DNA from: Exiguobacterium sp. J17977
Lineage (GTDB): Bacteria; Bacillota; Bacilli; Exiguobacteriales; Exiguobacteriaceae
Direction of reading: 5' to 3'
Assembly (NCBI RefSeq): GCF_018616375.1
Contig: NZ_JAEQBB010000005.1
Coordinates: 172,628 to 236,627, forward strand
DNA length: 64,000 nt
The position numbers were made by a program, and so were the translations under genes. Below the pieces are notes generated by a model that did not search any database, was not told the DNA's origin, and saw nothing but the letters and a program-made list of their open reading frames with translations. Each line of letters begins with the position of its first letter. Within the stretch, counting starts at the first letter, position 1. This document shows, one piece after another, positions 23,596-31,454 of this stretch.

Positions 23596-24373
23596 TGAAC
23601 TGAACCAAAAGAGTTAGATACTAAATAATTTTGTTAGGCGACCTTTAGAACCTGAGTCCGGTATTTAAACGGACTCAGGTCTTTTAGTCGTTTCTTGATG
23701 CGAAGATGATTGTAGTACTTGATGTAGCACTCGAGCTTCTTTTTGAAATGATTCATATCGAGCACGTGGTAGTACCCCGATACAGGATAGGTGGCCCTTA
23801 GCTCGTCGATCACTTGGGCCTTGATCCGGTTCGTCGCGCTTCCTTTTCTTGAACCAAGGCTTTCAATTTTTTTAACGCCGCGTTCTCCATCTCGAGGAAT
23901 TCGACCCGTTTCTTGAGCTTCTCGACCTCCGTCATCTCTTTGGGCTCCTGCTTCTTCCTTCTCGGCATCGGGGCACGTCCTTTCGTCTTGGCGATCAGAC
24001 CCTCAAGTCCCTCCCGTTCGTATATCGATCGCTAGGTGGAGATCAGCCCGAGAGAGGAGAGTCGGTACTTCAGGGCGGCGTCCATCAAGGACAGCCCATT
24101 GTCCGCCATATCGTTCAGTACCCTTAGTTTAAACGCCTACGAGTAGGGTGTATAGGACGGATCGAAGATTGTCTCGCCCCACCGCTCGTAGAGAAGCACC
24201 CATTCACGTACTTTATGACGACTCACCCCGAACGTGTTTCCTAACGCTCTGTAGCCATCTTTATCAGTCAAGTAGCGTTCGGCGACCTGTATTTTCAACG
24301 CTTTTGTAAATTTGGTCATAAAAACACCCCATAAAAGTTGGATTTTTATGTCCAACTTTTATGGGGCAGTTCA
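23596..24373 (-). mobile_element. IS3-family element, internally deleted
   Basis: The ends are related inverted repeats: TGAACTGAACCAAAAGAGTT on the left and, read from the right end, TGAACTGCCCCATAAAAGTT. The element is 778 bp, against roughly 1.2-1.5 kb for intact IS3 copies. It has a broken orfA and only the two ends of orfB. Its GC content is much higher than the island around it. A second copy of the right-end repeat core lies inside, next to the orfA start. No clear target duplication was seen. Confidence 0.8.
23634..24319 (-). pseudogene. IS3 transposase remnants (orfA/orfB)
   Basis: OrfA starts [17 protein letters not shown] at 24319 with a helix-turn-helix ([19 protein letters not shown]). 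It is interrupted by in-frame TAG codons soon after and continues to the leucine-zipper-like region ending [17 protein letters not shown]. OrfB is represented by [19 protein letters not shown] (N-terminus) joined to [19 protein letters not shown] and [11 protein letters not shown] (C-terminus). The integrase core with the DDE residues, over 200 codons, is gone. It cannot make an active transposase. Confidence 0.85.
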
Positions 24374-24449
24374 GAACGACGCTGTTTTATATTAACCTCA
24401 CTTACTTGTGGTAAGGCTCTCCGTAGTTAGTTTAAATGAGGTTTATTTA

Positions 24450-25901
24450 TTATTGAAATACCTTAATGAATTCCTCAAACGAGCTTATAGATTTTTTAGC
24501 ATCTGATTCAATGTTATTTAATGATTTTAGATTCCCATGGATTATATCATTTCTATTTTTTCTTATATCATTTACTAACTTATTTATCTTGGTTTTACTA
24601 ATACTAATTCTATCACTGTTAAATTCAAAACATTTCTTTATAATTTGAAAGGTATTAGGTGAATATGAACCAATTACTCCCTGTTCTACAGCTTTGTTAA
24701 AATCTTCTTCATTTAAAAATTCATTTAAAAAATATGTTTCATAGGATATTTTGCCTTCGAAGTAATCTTCGACTTCTTTGTCTGTCATTTTACTTTTAAG
24801 TATCTCACTTGCTTTTATATTTAAGTAATTTTCGAATGCTGAATTTATTGATATTACTGCTTCCTTATGTTTCTCTATAAACATATTATTTTTTGAATCT
24901 AGATATAACATTTTCCATAATGGAGGTTCCTCTGCTTTTATCATGTTATTCTCTAATTCAAGAAATTTCTCCTGATCAATATAACTGTAGCTACTAGATT
25001 GTTTAATAGAATGCGCGTAATAAAAAGGAATTGATATAATATCATCATATTTTTCCGAAATTACTTTTACATTTGATGCATGAATATGCAATAGGTTTAG
25101 ATTATCAATCCAATAATATTCTGTAGTTGTTTTATAATAATCTAAAAAATAATTAAACGACTCAGAACATAATGTCAATAATTCCTTCATGTAATGAGTT
25201 GCATTAAAGAACTTATTAAAACTTAATATTAAATCACTACATGAATATACTCCGTATTTGTCTCTTTCGAGTTCTAATACTCCGTCATGTGCTTCAAGTG
25301 GTGCGTGTACTTTATTACTAAGTGGCTTAAATTTTAAACTGAATTTTATGTCATTATATTCATATGTAATTTCTTGATTTTCTTGTATATCTATTTTATA
25401 TGGCAATCTGAAATTAACTATTGTTTTAACTGTATTATTTAAAAATGAAGTAGCTAGATCGAGTATTTTATCATAATCATCTCTTAGATTTACCTCCAAT
25501 TGGAGTCTATTAGTTGTACCAAATTCAATTAGTGATTTTATTAATGGCTCAATTTTTTCATGATTATCCTGATAGATACTTAAAAACACCTCGCATTGAA
25601 ATTTTCTAACAGTAGCATGCCTAACCGTACTAATAGTTTCATTTTTATAAACACTACTGAGCTGAAGTTGCTTTATATGATTTAGACAAGTTCCATAATT
25701 TTTTCTTAAGTACTCTACTTCAGATAAAAATTTATTAGAATCTATAAGAACTCCCTTAAACTTGTCTCTTAATGAAGAGTTTCCATTTTTTATTAGTCTA
25801 TTTAATTTAGTAGCTACTTCTATAACTTCTGGATTATAAAAATCATTGAAATTCGAATATAATATTTCTGTTAACTTGGCTATCTCTTCCTCTTTATTCA
25901 T
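24450..25901 (-). CDS. Large protein with C-terminal HEPN motif
   Basis: A 483-residue, AT-rich coding sequence. The C-terminal part (about 350-483) is a helical domain ending in KNRNDIIHGNLKSL. Its Arg450-x4-His455, with the preferred Asn after Arg, is the classical HEPN RNase motif (Apea-like HEPN proteins have this form). The N-terminal 340 residues are mixed alpha/beta and unrecognised. HEPN proteins with such extensions are common in phage defence and toxin systems, where they cut RNA once activated. The ATG follows AGAGG. It is a single gene with no obvious antitoxin next to it, and an IS remnant separates it from the other HEPN-like gene. No membrane segments. Role as an RNase effector is inferred from the motif only. 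Confidence 0.75.
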   Translation of the reverse strand: MNKEEEIAKLTEILYSNFNDFYNPEVIEVATKLNRLIKNGNSSLRDKFKGVLIDSNKFLSEVEYLRKNYGTCLNHIKQLQLSSVYKNETISTVRHATVRKFQCEVFLSIYQDNHEKIEPLIKSLIEFGTTNRLQLEVNLRDDYDKILDLATSFLNNTVKTIVNFRLPYKIDIQENQEITYEYNDIKFSLKFKPLSNKVHAPLEAHDGVLELERDKYGVYSCSDLILSFNKFFNATHYMKELLTLCSESFNYFLDYYKTTTEYYWIDNLNLLHIHASNVKVISEKYDDIISIPFYYAHSIKQSSSYSYIDQEKFLELENNMIKAEEPPLWKMLYLDSKNNMFIEKHKEAVISINSAFENYLNIKASEILKSKMTDKEVEDYFEGKISYETYFLNEFLNEEDFNKAVEQGVIGSYSPNTFQIIKKCFEFNSDRISISKTKINKLVNDIRKNRNDIIHGNLKSLNNIESDAKKSISSFEEFIKVFQ

Positions 25902-26159
25902 TGAAGCACCTCTCTTGATATAGTTTTTGCAAGAATTATATTTTACTTATCTATATAACTAGTAAATTAAAAGATGGTTAACTCGTTTCATTAGAGCCGG
26001 TCGATACAAAATTTATTTTCTGCATCATTATAGTTATTTATTCCTTATATTACAACGAGCACATGTTGTATAAACCTTGTTCCACTATACAATTTTAGCA
26101 AATTTTTAATTTATTTAACTTTTAAATAGCTTAATCAATATATATACATAATACAAAAT

Positions 26160-26196
26160 TATTTCATTCATCTGATTAATGTAGATGAATGAAATA
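26160..26196. repeat. 14-bp inverted repeat upstream of the HEPN gene
   Basis: TATTTCATTCATCT-like arms pair over 14 bp (ATTTCATTCATCT with AGATGAATGAAAT plus one outer pair) around a 9-base loop. No T-run follows. It is 260 bases upstream of the HEPN gene in a 470-base AT-rich stretch (25902-26370) that otherwise holds only the rlmH terminator. Could be an operator or small RNA. Confidence 0.55.
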
Positions 26197-26322
26197 GAAA
26201 ATAAATGAACAAGACTTTAAATGTTTTCTATATATAAACTTTTGAAATTCTACATACTTGTTTGACTATAAAAACTATAAAATTACCTACCTTCTTTCTA
26301 TGTATGCATTTTTATCAGATAA

Positions 26323-26356
26323 GAAAAAAGCTTGGATTACACTTTAGCAATCCAAG
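26323..26356 (-). terminator. Terminator of rlmH
   Basis: CTTGGATT and AATCCAAG form an 8-bp stem with a T6 run on the minus strand, just after the rlmH stop. It marks the right edge of the AT-rich island. Confidence 0.85.
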
Positions 26357-26370
26357 TTTAAAAACCTCAT

Positions 26371-26850
26371 TTATTTATGATACGGTTCATTCCGATTAAT
26401 CCGATACGCCCGATAAATCTGCTCACACAAGACGAGCTTCATCAATTGATGCGGGAACGTCATCTTCGAGAAGGAGATTGTATCATCCGAGCGTTTCATG
26501 ACATCGTCCGACAAACCGAGCGAGCCACCGATGACGAACGCGATTTTGCTCTTGCCGTACGTCGCGAGTTGATCGAGCTCACGGGCGAACTCTTCGCTCG
26601 TTCGTTGTTTGGCGTCGATGGCCAAGGCAATCACATGCGTGTCCGGACTGATTTTCGCCAAAATTCGCTCGCCTTCTTTTTGCTTTACTAGAATCATGTC
26701 CGCTTCGCTCAAATGCTCGGGCGCTTTCTCGTCCGCGACCTCGATTTCCTGCACTTTCGCATAAGCCGAGAGCCGTTTCGTATACTCGGCAATCCCTAGT
26801 TTCAAATACTTCTCTTTTAGTTTGCCGACCGTGATAATTGAAATATTCAT
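26371..26850 (-). CDS. rlmH: 23S rRNA pseudouridine-1915 N3-methyltransferase RlmH
   Basis: A 159-residue SPOUT methyltransferase, full length for RlmH. It has [20 protein letters not shown] at the start and the knotted SAM-binding region [15 protein letters not shown], with [25 protein letters not shown] at the end. It methylates pseudouridine 1915 in helix 69 of 23S rRNA on assembled ribosomes. In staphylococci its 3' end is the SCC integration site; here the 3' end reads CCGTATCATAAATAA, which keeps the TATCATAA core, and a foreign AT-rich island lies next to it. Its upstream region carries a DnaA-box cluster. Confidence 0.96.
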   Translation of the reverse strand: MNISIITVGKLKEKYLKLGIAEYTKRLSAYAKVQEIEVADEKAPEHLSEADMILVKQKEGERILAKISPDTHVIALAIDAKQRTSEEFARELDQLATYGKSKIAFVIGGSLGLSDDVMKRSDDTISFSKMTFPHQLMKLVLCEQIYRAYRINRNEPYHK

Positions 26851-26862
26851 CCAATTCTTCCT

Positions 26863-26925
26863 TTTTCCACAGTTTTTTTGGAGTTATCCATAGGGTTATC
26901 CACAGAGTTATCCACAAATCCACAT
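26863..26925. promoter_or_regulatory. DnaA-box cluster upstream of rlmH
   Basis: TTTTCCACA (26863), TTATCCATA (26884), TTATCCACA (26896), TTATCCACA (26908) and AAATCCACA (26917) lie in one orientation. The three central boxes are spaced exactly 12 bp. As recalled, a DnaA-box cluster near rlmH (yydA) is known in Bacillus subtilis and takes part in control of initiation or DnaA titration. It may also control rlmH. Confidence 0.75.
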
Positions 26926-26933
26926 GTTGATAA

Positions 26934-27095
26934 TCATTTTTTGCTTGACACAACATATGTTGCGTCGGCATCACAGAACTCACATGTCACTTGTCCACTT
27001 GTGGATAGTTCCTCGAGCAACGGGTATTCCCCCGTCTCATCGACAATGATATCTAAAGCGATTTCAACATGTTCCTTGCATACTTTTTTTTCCAC
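26934..27095 (-). CDS. CxxH/CxxC small protein
   Basis: A 53-residue protein, missed by length cut-offs, starting at GTG with AAGGAGG upstream. It begins EKKVCKEHVEIALDIIVDE and ends QVTCEFCDADATYVVSSKK. The CKEH (CxxH) and CEFC (CxxC) pairs form a presumptive zinc site. This matches the CxxH/CxxC small-protein family found beside rlmH in Bacilli (YyzF type). Function unknown. It lies between htrA and rlmH on the same strand, 37 bases after the htrA stop, so it probably belongs to the wal-htrA transcript or has its own start. Confidence 0.85.
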   Translation of the reverse strand: MEKKVCKEHVEIALDIIVDETGEYPLLEELSTSGQVTCEFCDADATYVVSSKK

Positions 27096-27132
27096 AATGT
27101 TTCCTCCTTAAAAAAGAAGCGTCGCCGCTCCT

Positions 27133-28401
27133 TCAGGTTGCTTCAGTTAATGTAGCCTCGGTCTTGCCTGCCTTGCCGCGTCGCGTATATTCAATCGTGA
27201 CGTTATCCCCAACCGTGGCGTCTCGGTACAGCGCGTCCCGCAAATCGACGTAACGTTTGATGTCGCGGTCGCCGATTTTGACGATGACGTCACCGACACG
27301 AAGACCGGCCTCTTCGGCTGGACTGCCGGGCGTGATCGCCTCGACGAACACCCCGTCCTCGTTATCAAAACTGATCCCGTACTCTTCCCGGACGTTACCC
27401 GGTACGGCGATGACTTCTTGAATCGTGACGCCGAGCTGGGCCCGTGTCACTTTGCCATCCCGCTCGAGCATATCGATGACCGGCAACGCGACGTTGACAG
27501 GAATCGAGAAGCCGACCCCTTCGACGCTCGCTTCGGCGATTTTCATCGAGTTGATGCCGACGAGCTCGCCGCGGATGTTGATGAGTGCCCCGCCGGAGTT
27601 ACCCGGGTTGATGGCCGCATCGGTCTGGATGACCTCGGCGTTATAATCCATCAGGCCGTCACTGTTCGTATCGACCGGTACGGTGCGTTCGACACCACTG
27701 ACGATACCACGGGTGACCGAGTTTGAAAAGACGCCGAGCGGATTCCCGATTGCCATGACGGTCTCGCCTGCCTGGAGCACGGTCGAGTCCCCGAGCGCAA
27801 TCGGTGCGACGTCGATATTGGCCGGCAGTTCGACGGAGGCGACGGCCAAATCGTTGAGCGGGTCTTCGCCAAGAATCGTCGCCGACGCGACTTGTCCGTC
27901 AGCGAACGCGACGTTGATTTCATCTGCCTCCTCGATGACGTGGAAATTCGTGACGATATACGCCGTGTCACCGTCTACCTTATAGATGACACCAGAGCCC
28001 GCTCCGGCCTCCCACTGCGAGTCCGAGGTGAACGCCCGCTGGATGTTCGTGATGCTGACGACGGACGTCTTCGCGCCCGTTACAGCGCTCGTGATGTCAG
28101 ATTCCGTGACGGTGACGGCTTGTTCCGTCCGAATGAGTTCATTCGTCACAAAACGAGAGGTTGGGGAATCCCAGAGCATCATCGCCAAAAAGAACAAAGC
28201 CGCTCCTAAGAATCCGCCAACCCCTCCGAGTAATAACGGTTTTAAATTCACTCGCGGCTTATGGCGCACATGTTCTTCTTGCTTCGGGCGCCACTCGCTA
28301 CGAGATGGGTACGTCGGTTTTACATCGTTCATCGTATCTGCTTCGTGCTCTAAAGGTTCGACGTCTTGAGGTTCATACTCATGGTGTCTCTCTTCATTCA
28401 C
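27133..28401 (-). CDS. htrA: HtrA-type membrane-anchored serine protease
   Basis: A 422-residue protein with an acidic cytoplasmic N-terminus, one TM helix at about 55-77 (PLLLGGVGGFLGAALFFLAM), a trypsin-like domain, and a C-terminal PDZ domain (about 315-410). Catalytic triad: His154 (TNFHVI), Asp184 (LNDLAV), Ser269 (GNSGGAL). It degrades or refolds damaged exported proteins. The frame is open to 28419, but AAGGGGGG lies seven bases before the GTG at 28401, so I chose that start. It sits directly downstream of walJ, as in Bacillus (YycK/HtrC), and is probably part of the WalRK operon. Confidence 0.92.
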   Translation of the reverse strand: MNEERHHEYEPQDVEPLEHEADTMNDVKPTYPSRSEWRPKQEEHVRHKPRVNLKPLLLGGVGGFLGAALFFLAMMLWDSPTSRFVTNELIRTEQAVTVTESDITSAVTGAKTSVVSITNIQRAFTSDSQWEAGAGSGVIYKVDGDTAYIVTNFHVIEEADEINVAFADGQVASATILGEDPLNDLAVASVELPANIDVAPIALGDSTVLQAGETVMAIGNPLGVFSNSVTRGIVSGVERTVPVDTNSDGLMDYNAEVIQTDAAINPGNSGGALINIRGELVGINSMKIAEASVEGVGFSIPVNVALPVIDMLERDGKVTRAQLGVTIQEVIAVPGNVREEYGISFDNEDGVFVEAITPGSPAEEAGLRVGDVIVKIGDRDIKRYVDLRDALYRDATVGDNVTIEYTRRGKAGKTEATLTEAT

Positions 28402-28452
28402 GACGCGTCCCCCCTTCAAGACAGTGTGTTATCTGTCTTTTCCCAAGTTCGC

Positions 28453-29244
28453 TTATAAAGAAACGAGCGAAGTGGGGGTAGATGGGTCTGTATCGCACAA
28501 TTTGATGCGACCGAGGTCGACATCACGCGTCCCGAGTGTTTGCGAGACGCTCATTTGAGCGAGTTCTTTCATGTTGTTATCTTTACTAAGGTGAGCCAAA
28601 TAAATCCGTTTCGTCTGATCTCCGATGACCTCGCTCATCGCGATGGCCGCGTCTTCGTTCGAGACGTGACCGTAGTCCCCGAGTATCCGGCGCTTGACGC
28701 TCCACGGGTAACGTCCCATCTGGAGCATCGAGACGTCGTGGTTCGACTCGAAAATGAAATCATCGGCCCCGCGGATGACACCTTTCATCCGGTCGGACAC
28801 ATAACCGGTGTCGGTGATATGGGCGAGGCGCCGTCCGTCATGGGCGAACTGATAGAACATCGGGTCGGCCGCGTCATGGCTGACGTTGAACGACTCGATT
28901 TCGATATCCCCGAACTGTTTAATCTCCCCCACCTCAAAGTGAAACTTCAAGGCCGGGTCGACCTTCCCGATCAAGGATTCCATCGCGTCCCACGTCTTCG
29001 CGTTCGCGTAAATCGGTAAATTGTATTTTCGAGCGAGAATCCCGACACCTTTAATATGGTCGGAGTGCTCATGTGTGACGAGCAGTGCATCGATACCGTC
29101 AAACGATCGGCCGATCTCGGTGATGCGTTGTTGCATCGCCTTTCCGGTCAATCCGGCATCGACGAGCAATTTCGCCCGTTCCGTCTCAATGTAGAGGGCG
29201 TTCCCGGTCGAACCGCTCGCAAGCACACTATAGCGTAAAGTCAC
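28453..29244 (-). CDS. walJ: MBL-fold hydrolase WalJ (YycJ)
   Basis: A 263-residue metallo-beta-lactamase-fold protein. It has [17 protein letters not shown] at the N-terminus, the metal motif [10 protein letters not shown], and further ligands in ESNHDV and [10 protein letters not shown]. This is the WalJ/YycJ pattern; the protein is a putative 5'-3' exonuclease linked to cell-division and replication coordination. The GTG at 29244 follows AAAGGAG and gives the usual length; the longer frame to 29331 overlaps walI. Fifth gene of the walR-K-H-I-J operon. Confidence 0.93.
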   Translation of the reverse strand: MTLRYSVLASGSTGNALYIETERAKLLVDAGLTGKAMQQRITEIGRSFDGIDALLVTHEHSDHIKGVGILARKYNLPIYANAKTWDAMESLIGKVDPALKFHFEVGEIKQFGDIEIESFNVSHDAADPMFYQFAHDGRRLAHITDTGYVSDRMKGVIRGADDFIFESNHDVSMLQMGRYPWSVKRRILGDYGHVSNEDAAIAMSEVIGDQTKRIYLAHLSKDNNMKELAQMSVSQTLGTRDVDLGRIKLCDTDPSTPTSLVSL

Positions 29245-29257
29245 TCGATCACTCCTT

Positions 29258-30082
29258 TCATTCTTCTGAATCAAATTCGACCCGTTCGACAGTCCCATCG
29301 ATCGCGTTGACGAAATAGACAGACTCGTCAATCGTAATCGACCAGAGCGGCGGCATGATAATCAAACTGCCGGTACTGTCGAGCGGCAGGCTATAGAAGC
29401 CCGTATTGATGGCCCGCATCTCTTGATTCGGCTGGAAGTATTTCCGGGCCGCGAGTTGCGAGATGGCCTCGCTCGCCGTCAAGACGAGATCGTCTTGCGA
29501 CTTCGAGGTCAAGTTCGTCAAATGACGTTGTTTATAGTCGGTCACTTCAAACGCTTCGTTCAATTGAAGCAATAGCAGTGACGGACCGATGTACTTCTCG
29601 GTTTCCCCATCGATTTCAGGGTTCGAGAAAATTTTATTGTTCTCATACGTCTGTACGAAAGCGACTTGACGCGTCTCGGCGTCATATCGCCAGTACGCAT
29701 ACTCGGAACCGAACGGGACATATTCCGAAACGAACGTCGCGCCCGTCGTCCGCAAATCGTTTTGATCGAGCGGGACAGGTTGCTTCAGCTCGACTTCGAG
29801 CTGCATGTTGTCGACTGTCGTCGCCAGTTGGGCTTCTCGATTCTGCGTGATCATCGCGGCCGACATCTGTTCCGACGATCCCGTCAAATAGCCGATGTCG
29901 CGGCCCATCCGCGGCAACTTCGACGCATCGACGTTACGCTGGTCCAAGATTTGCGCGATCGACGTATTGTCGTTCGTCACGACCTCCGTCGCCCACGTTT
30001 CCGTCAAGAGCTGGAACAACAGGTAGATGTTCAGCGCGAGGAAGGCGAAGAGGAGAATCGTTTTCGCTTTACTCCAGTCCAC
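29258..30082 (-). CDS. walI: WalI (YycI), negative regulator of WalK
   Basis: A 274-residue protein with a short cytoplasmic N-terminus (MDWSKAKT), one TM helix (about 9-26, [18 protein letters not shown]) and a large outside domain. In Bacillus WalI forms a complex with WalH and WalK through the membrane and holds the kinase down. Its start overlaps the walH stop by 14 bases. Identification rests on the N-terminal pattern and operon position, as the outer domain is poorly conserved. Confidence 0.9.
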   Translation of the reverse strand: MDWSKAKTILLFAFLALNIYLLFQLLTETWATEVVTNDNTSIAQILDQRNVDASKLPRMGRDIGYLTGSSEQMSAAMITQNREAQLATTVDNMQLEVELKQPVPLDQNDLRTTGATFVSEYVPFGSEYAYWRYDAETRQVAFVQTYENNKIFSNPEIDGETEKYIGPSLLLLQLNEAFEVTDYKQRHLTNLTSKSQDDLVLTASEAISQLAARKYFQPNQEMRAINTGFYSLPLDSTGSLIIMPPLWSITIDESVYFVNAIDGTVERVEFDSEE

Positions 30083-31454
30083 GATACATCATCCTTTCTG
30101 TCCAGTCCTCCGGTTGATCGAACGGAATCCATCTCCCGGCTTCCCGAACGAACCAGTTCGGGGAGAACGTGACGTAACGACTCGTGTCTTCATTGTATTC
30201 AATCTCATAGCCGAGACGAATCTCGGTCACGTTTTCAAATCGTCCAGCGTTGACGAGCGTATCGACCACATCTTGTCCATCCGCGAGCTGCGTCGTCCCG
30301 ACCGAAATCAACCGATCGATTTCAAGATGGTGCCGGGTGATCGAGCGGACTTGCGTCCCGTCGTTCTCGACACGCAGCGTCGACAAGTCGACGGCATCGT
30401 TGTTGATGAACGCCTCCCGTTGACTGAACACCGGGAAACCGTTCACGTGAAACCGGAACACGGTCGTCTCAAAACCTTTATTGGCCGGGGTGATCGCATC
30501 GAAGCGAAGCGACAAGCCTTGGCTCTCCGACGTCTCATCGACCCAGCCGCCATGGAAGTTGACGAACTCGACAATCGTATCGAGTCCGATGACCGAATCC
30601 TGTTCCGTGCTATTGCGCGACAAGTTCCGGTAGCGGCTCGCGTTCAGCTTCGCATCGTACTCGGCGACGCTAATCCCGTTCGTGAGGGCGCCGACGGAGC
30701 TGGCCGGATCGACTTCCTGCACGTTCGGGTCACCCGGGAAGAACGTATCGCGCATCCAATCGAGACGGGCCGAGATTTGAATCTGAGACACGTCATAGGC
30801 GAATAGCTCGTTCATCGCCGGTCCGACGACCGGGATATAGTTGACGCGTTCATCCGTGTACGTGACACGTCGCATCGCCCGATCCGAATCTTTCAAGAAC
30901 AGGCTATTGACGTCCCCTTGCCCGACTTTCGACAAGCGGCCTTCCCAGAGCGATTGGTCGCTCATGATGGTACGGATGCGCCACGTATCGTCCTTCATGA
31001 AGATGAGGGCCCGCTGCGGCACTTTCCCGGACAGGCTATACGAGCCCGGGAGCATGTAGCTGAGCGTGTCCGCATAATACGCTTCCGGTAAAATCAGTTC
31101 GACGGCCTCGTCGACACCCGCGTACAAACTCGGAACGGTCTTGACGGCGAGCGGTTTGAACTCGCTCGCTTCGAACGACTCCCGGATGACGCGCATAATC
31201 TGTTTCGGTGTATTCTTCGTGGCAAAGACGGCGTTGTTCTCATGGACGACCGTTTGGGCCGGCACGATAACTTGACGTGCCTGGCGCTGCAACGACTCGT
31301 CCACCGTCGCGACTTGCGTCTCCGATTGGACCGACTGATATTTCGGATGGTAATCCCAGAGGATGACCGTCTGGACGATGGACGTGACGATCAAGGTGAG
31401 CAAGACGAGCGATTTCACTAGTTCTGGCTTCGCCAAGAAGCGTGGTCGTTCCAT
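30069..31454 (-). CDS. walH: WalH (YycH), negative regulator of WalK
   Basis: A 461-residue protein with one N-terminal TM helix (about 14-31, SLVLLTLIVTSIVQTVIL), followed by WDYHPKY and a long extracytoplasmic part. The VQTVxLWxY-type stretch is seen in YycH proteins. It works with WalI to restrain WalK autophosphorylation. The ATG overlaps the walK stop by one base, which points to coupled translation. There are no other motifs to examine. Confidence 0.9.
   Translation of the reverse strand: MERPRFLAKPELVKSLVLLTLIVTSIVQTVILWDYHPKYQSVQSETQVATVDESLQRQARQVIVPAQTVVHENNAVFATKNTPKQIMRVIRESFEASEFKPLAVKTVPSLYAGVDEAVELILPEAYYADTLSYMLPGSYSLSGKVPQRALIFMKDDTWRIRTIMSDQSLWEGRLSKVGQGDVNSLFLKDSDRAMRRVTYTDERVNYIPVVGPAMNELFAYDVSQIQISARLDWMRDTFFPGDPNVQEVDPASSVGALTNGISVAEYDAKLNASRYRNLSRNSTEQDSVIGLDTIVEFVNFHGGWVDETSESQGLSLRFDAITPANKGFETTVFRFHVNGFPVFSQREAFINNDAVDLSTLRVENDGTQVRSITRHHLEIDRLISVGTTQLADGQDVVDTLVNAGRFENVTEIRLGYEIEYNEDTSRYVTFSPNWFVREAGRWIPFDQPEDWTERMMYRGLE

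Noticed and set aside
20070..26330. A full SCC-type element
   Set aside because: No Ccr recombinase, no mec or similar core gene and no second copy of the rlmH end sequence were found; only the site and cargo type fit.
20100..26370. CRISPR array or retron in the island
   Set aside because: No regularly spaced repeats, no cas genes, no reverse transcriptase; the only tandem repeat is the single 19-bp duplication.
26579..26983. Open frame with [11 protein letters not shown] repeats
   Set aside because: The repeats are the 12-bp DnaA boxes read as codons; the frame overlaps rlmH out of phase and has no ribosome site.
30027..30806. 259-codon plus-strand frame opposite walH
   Set aside because: Antisense shadow with no ribosome site or known motif.
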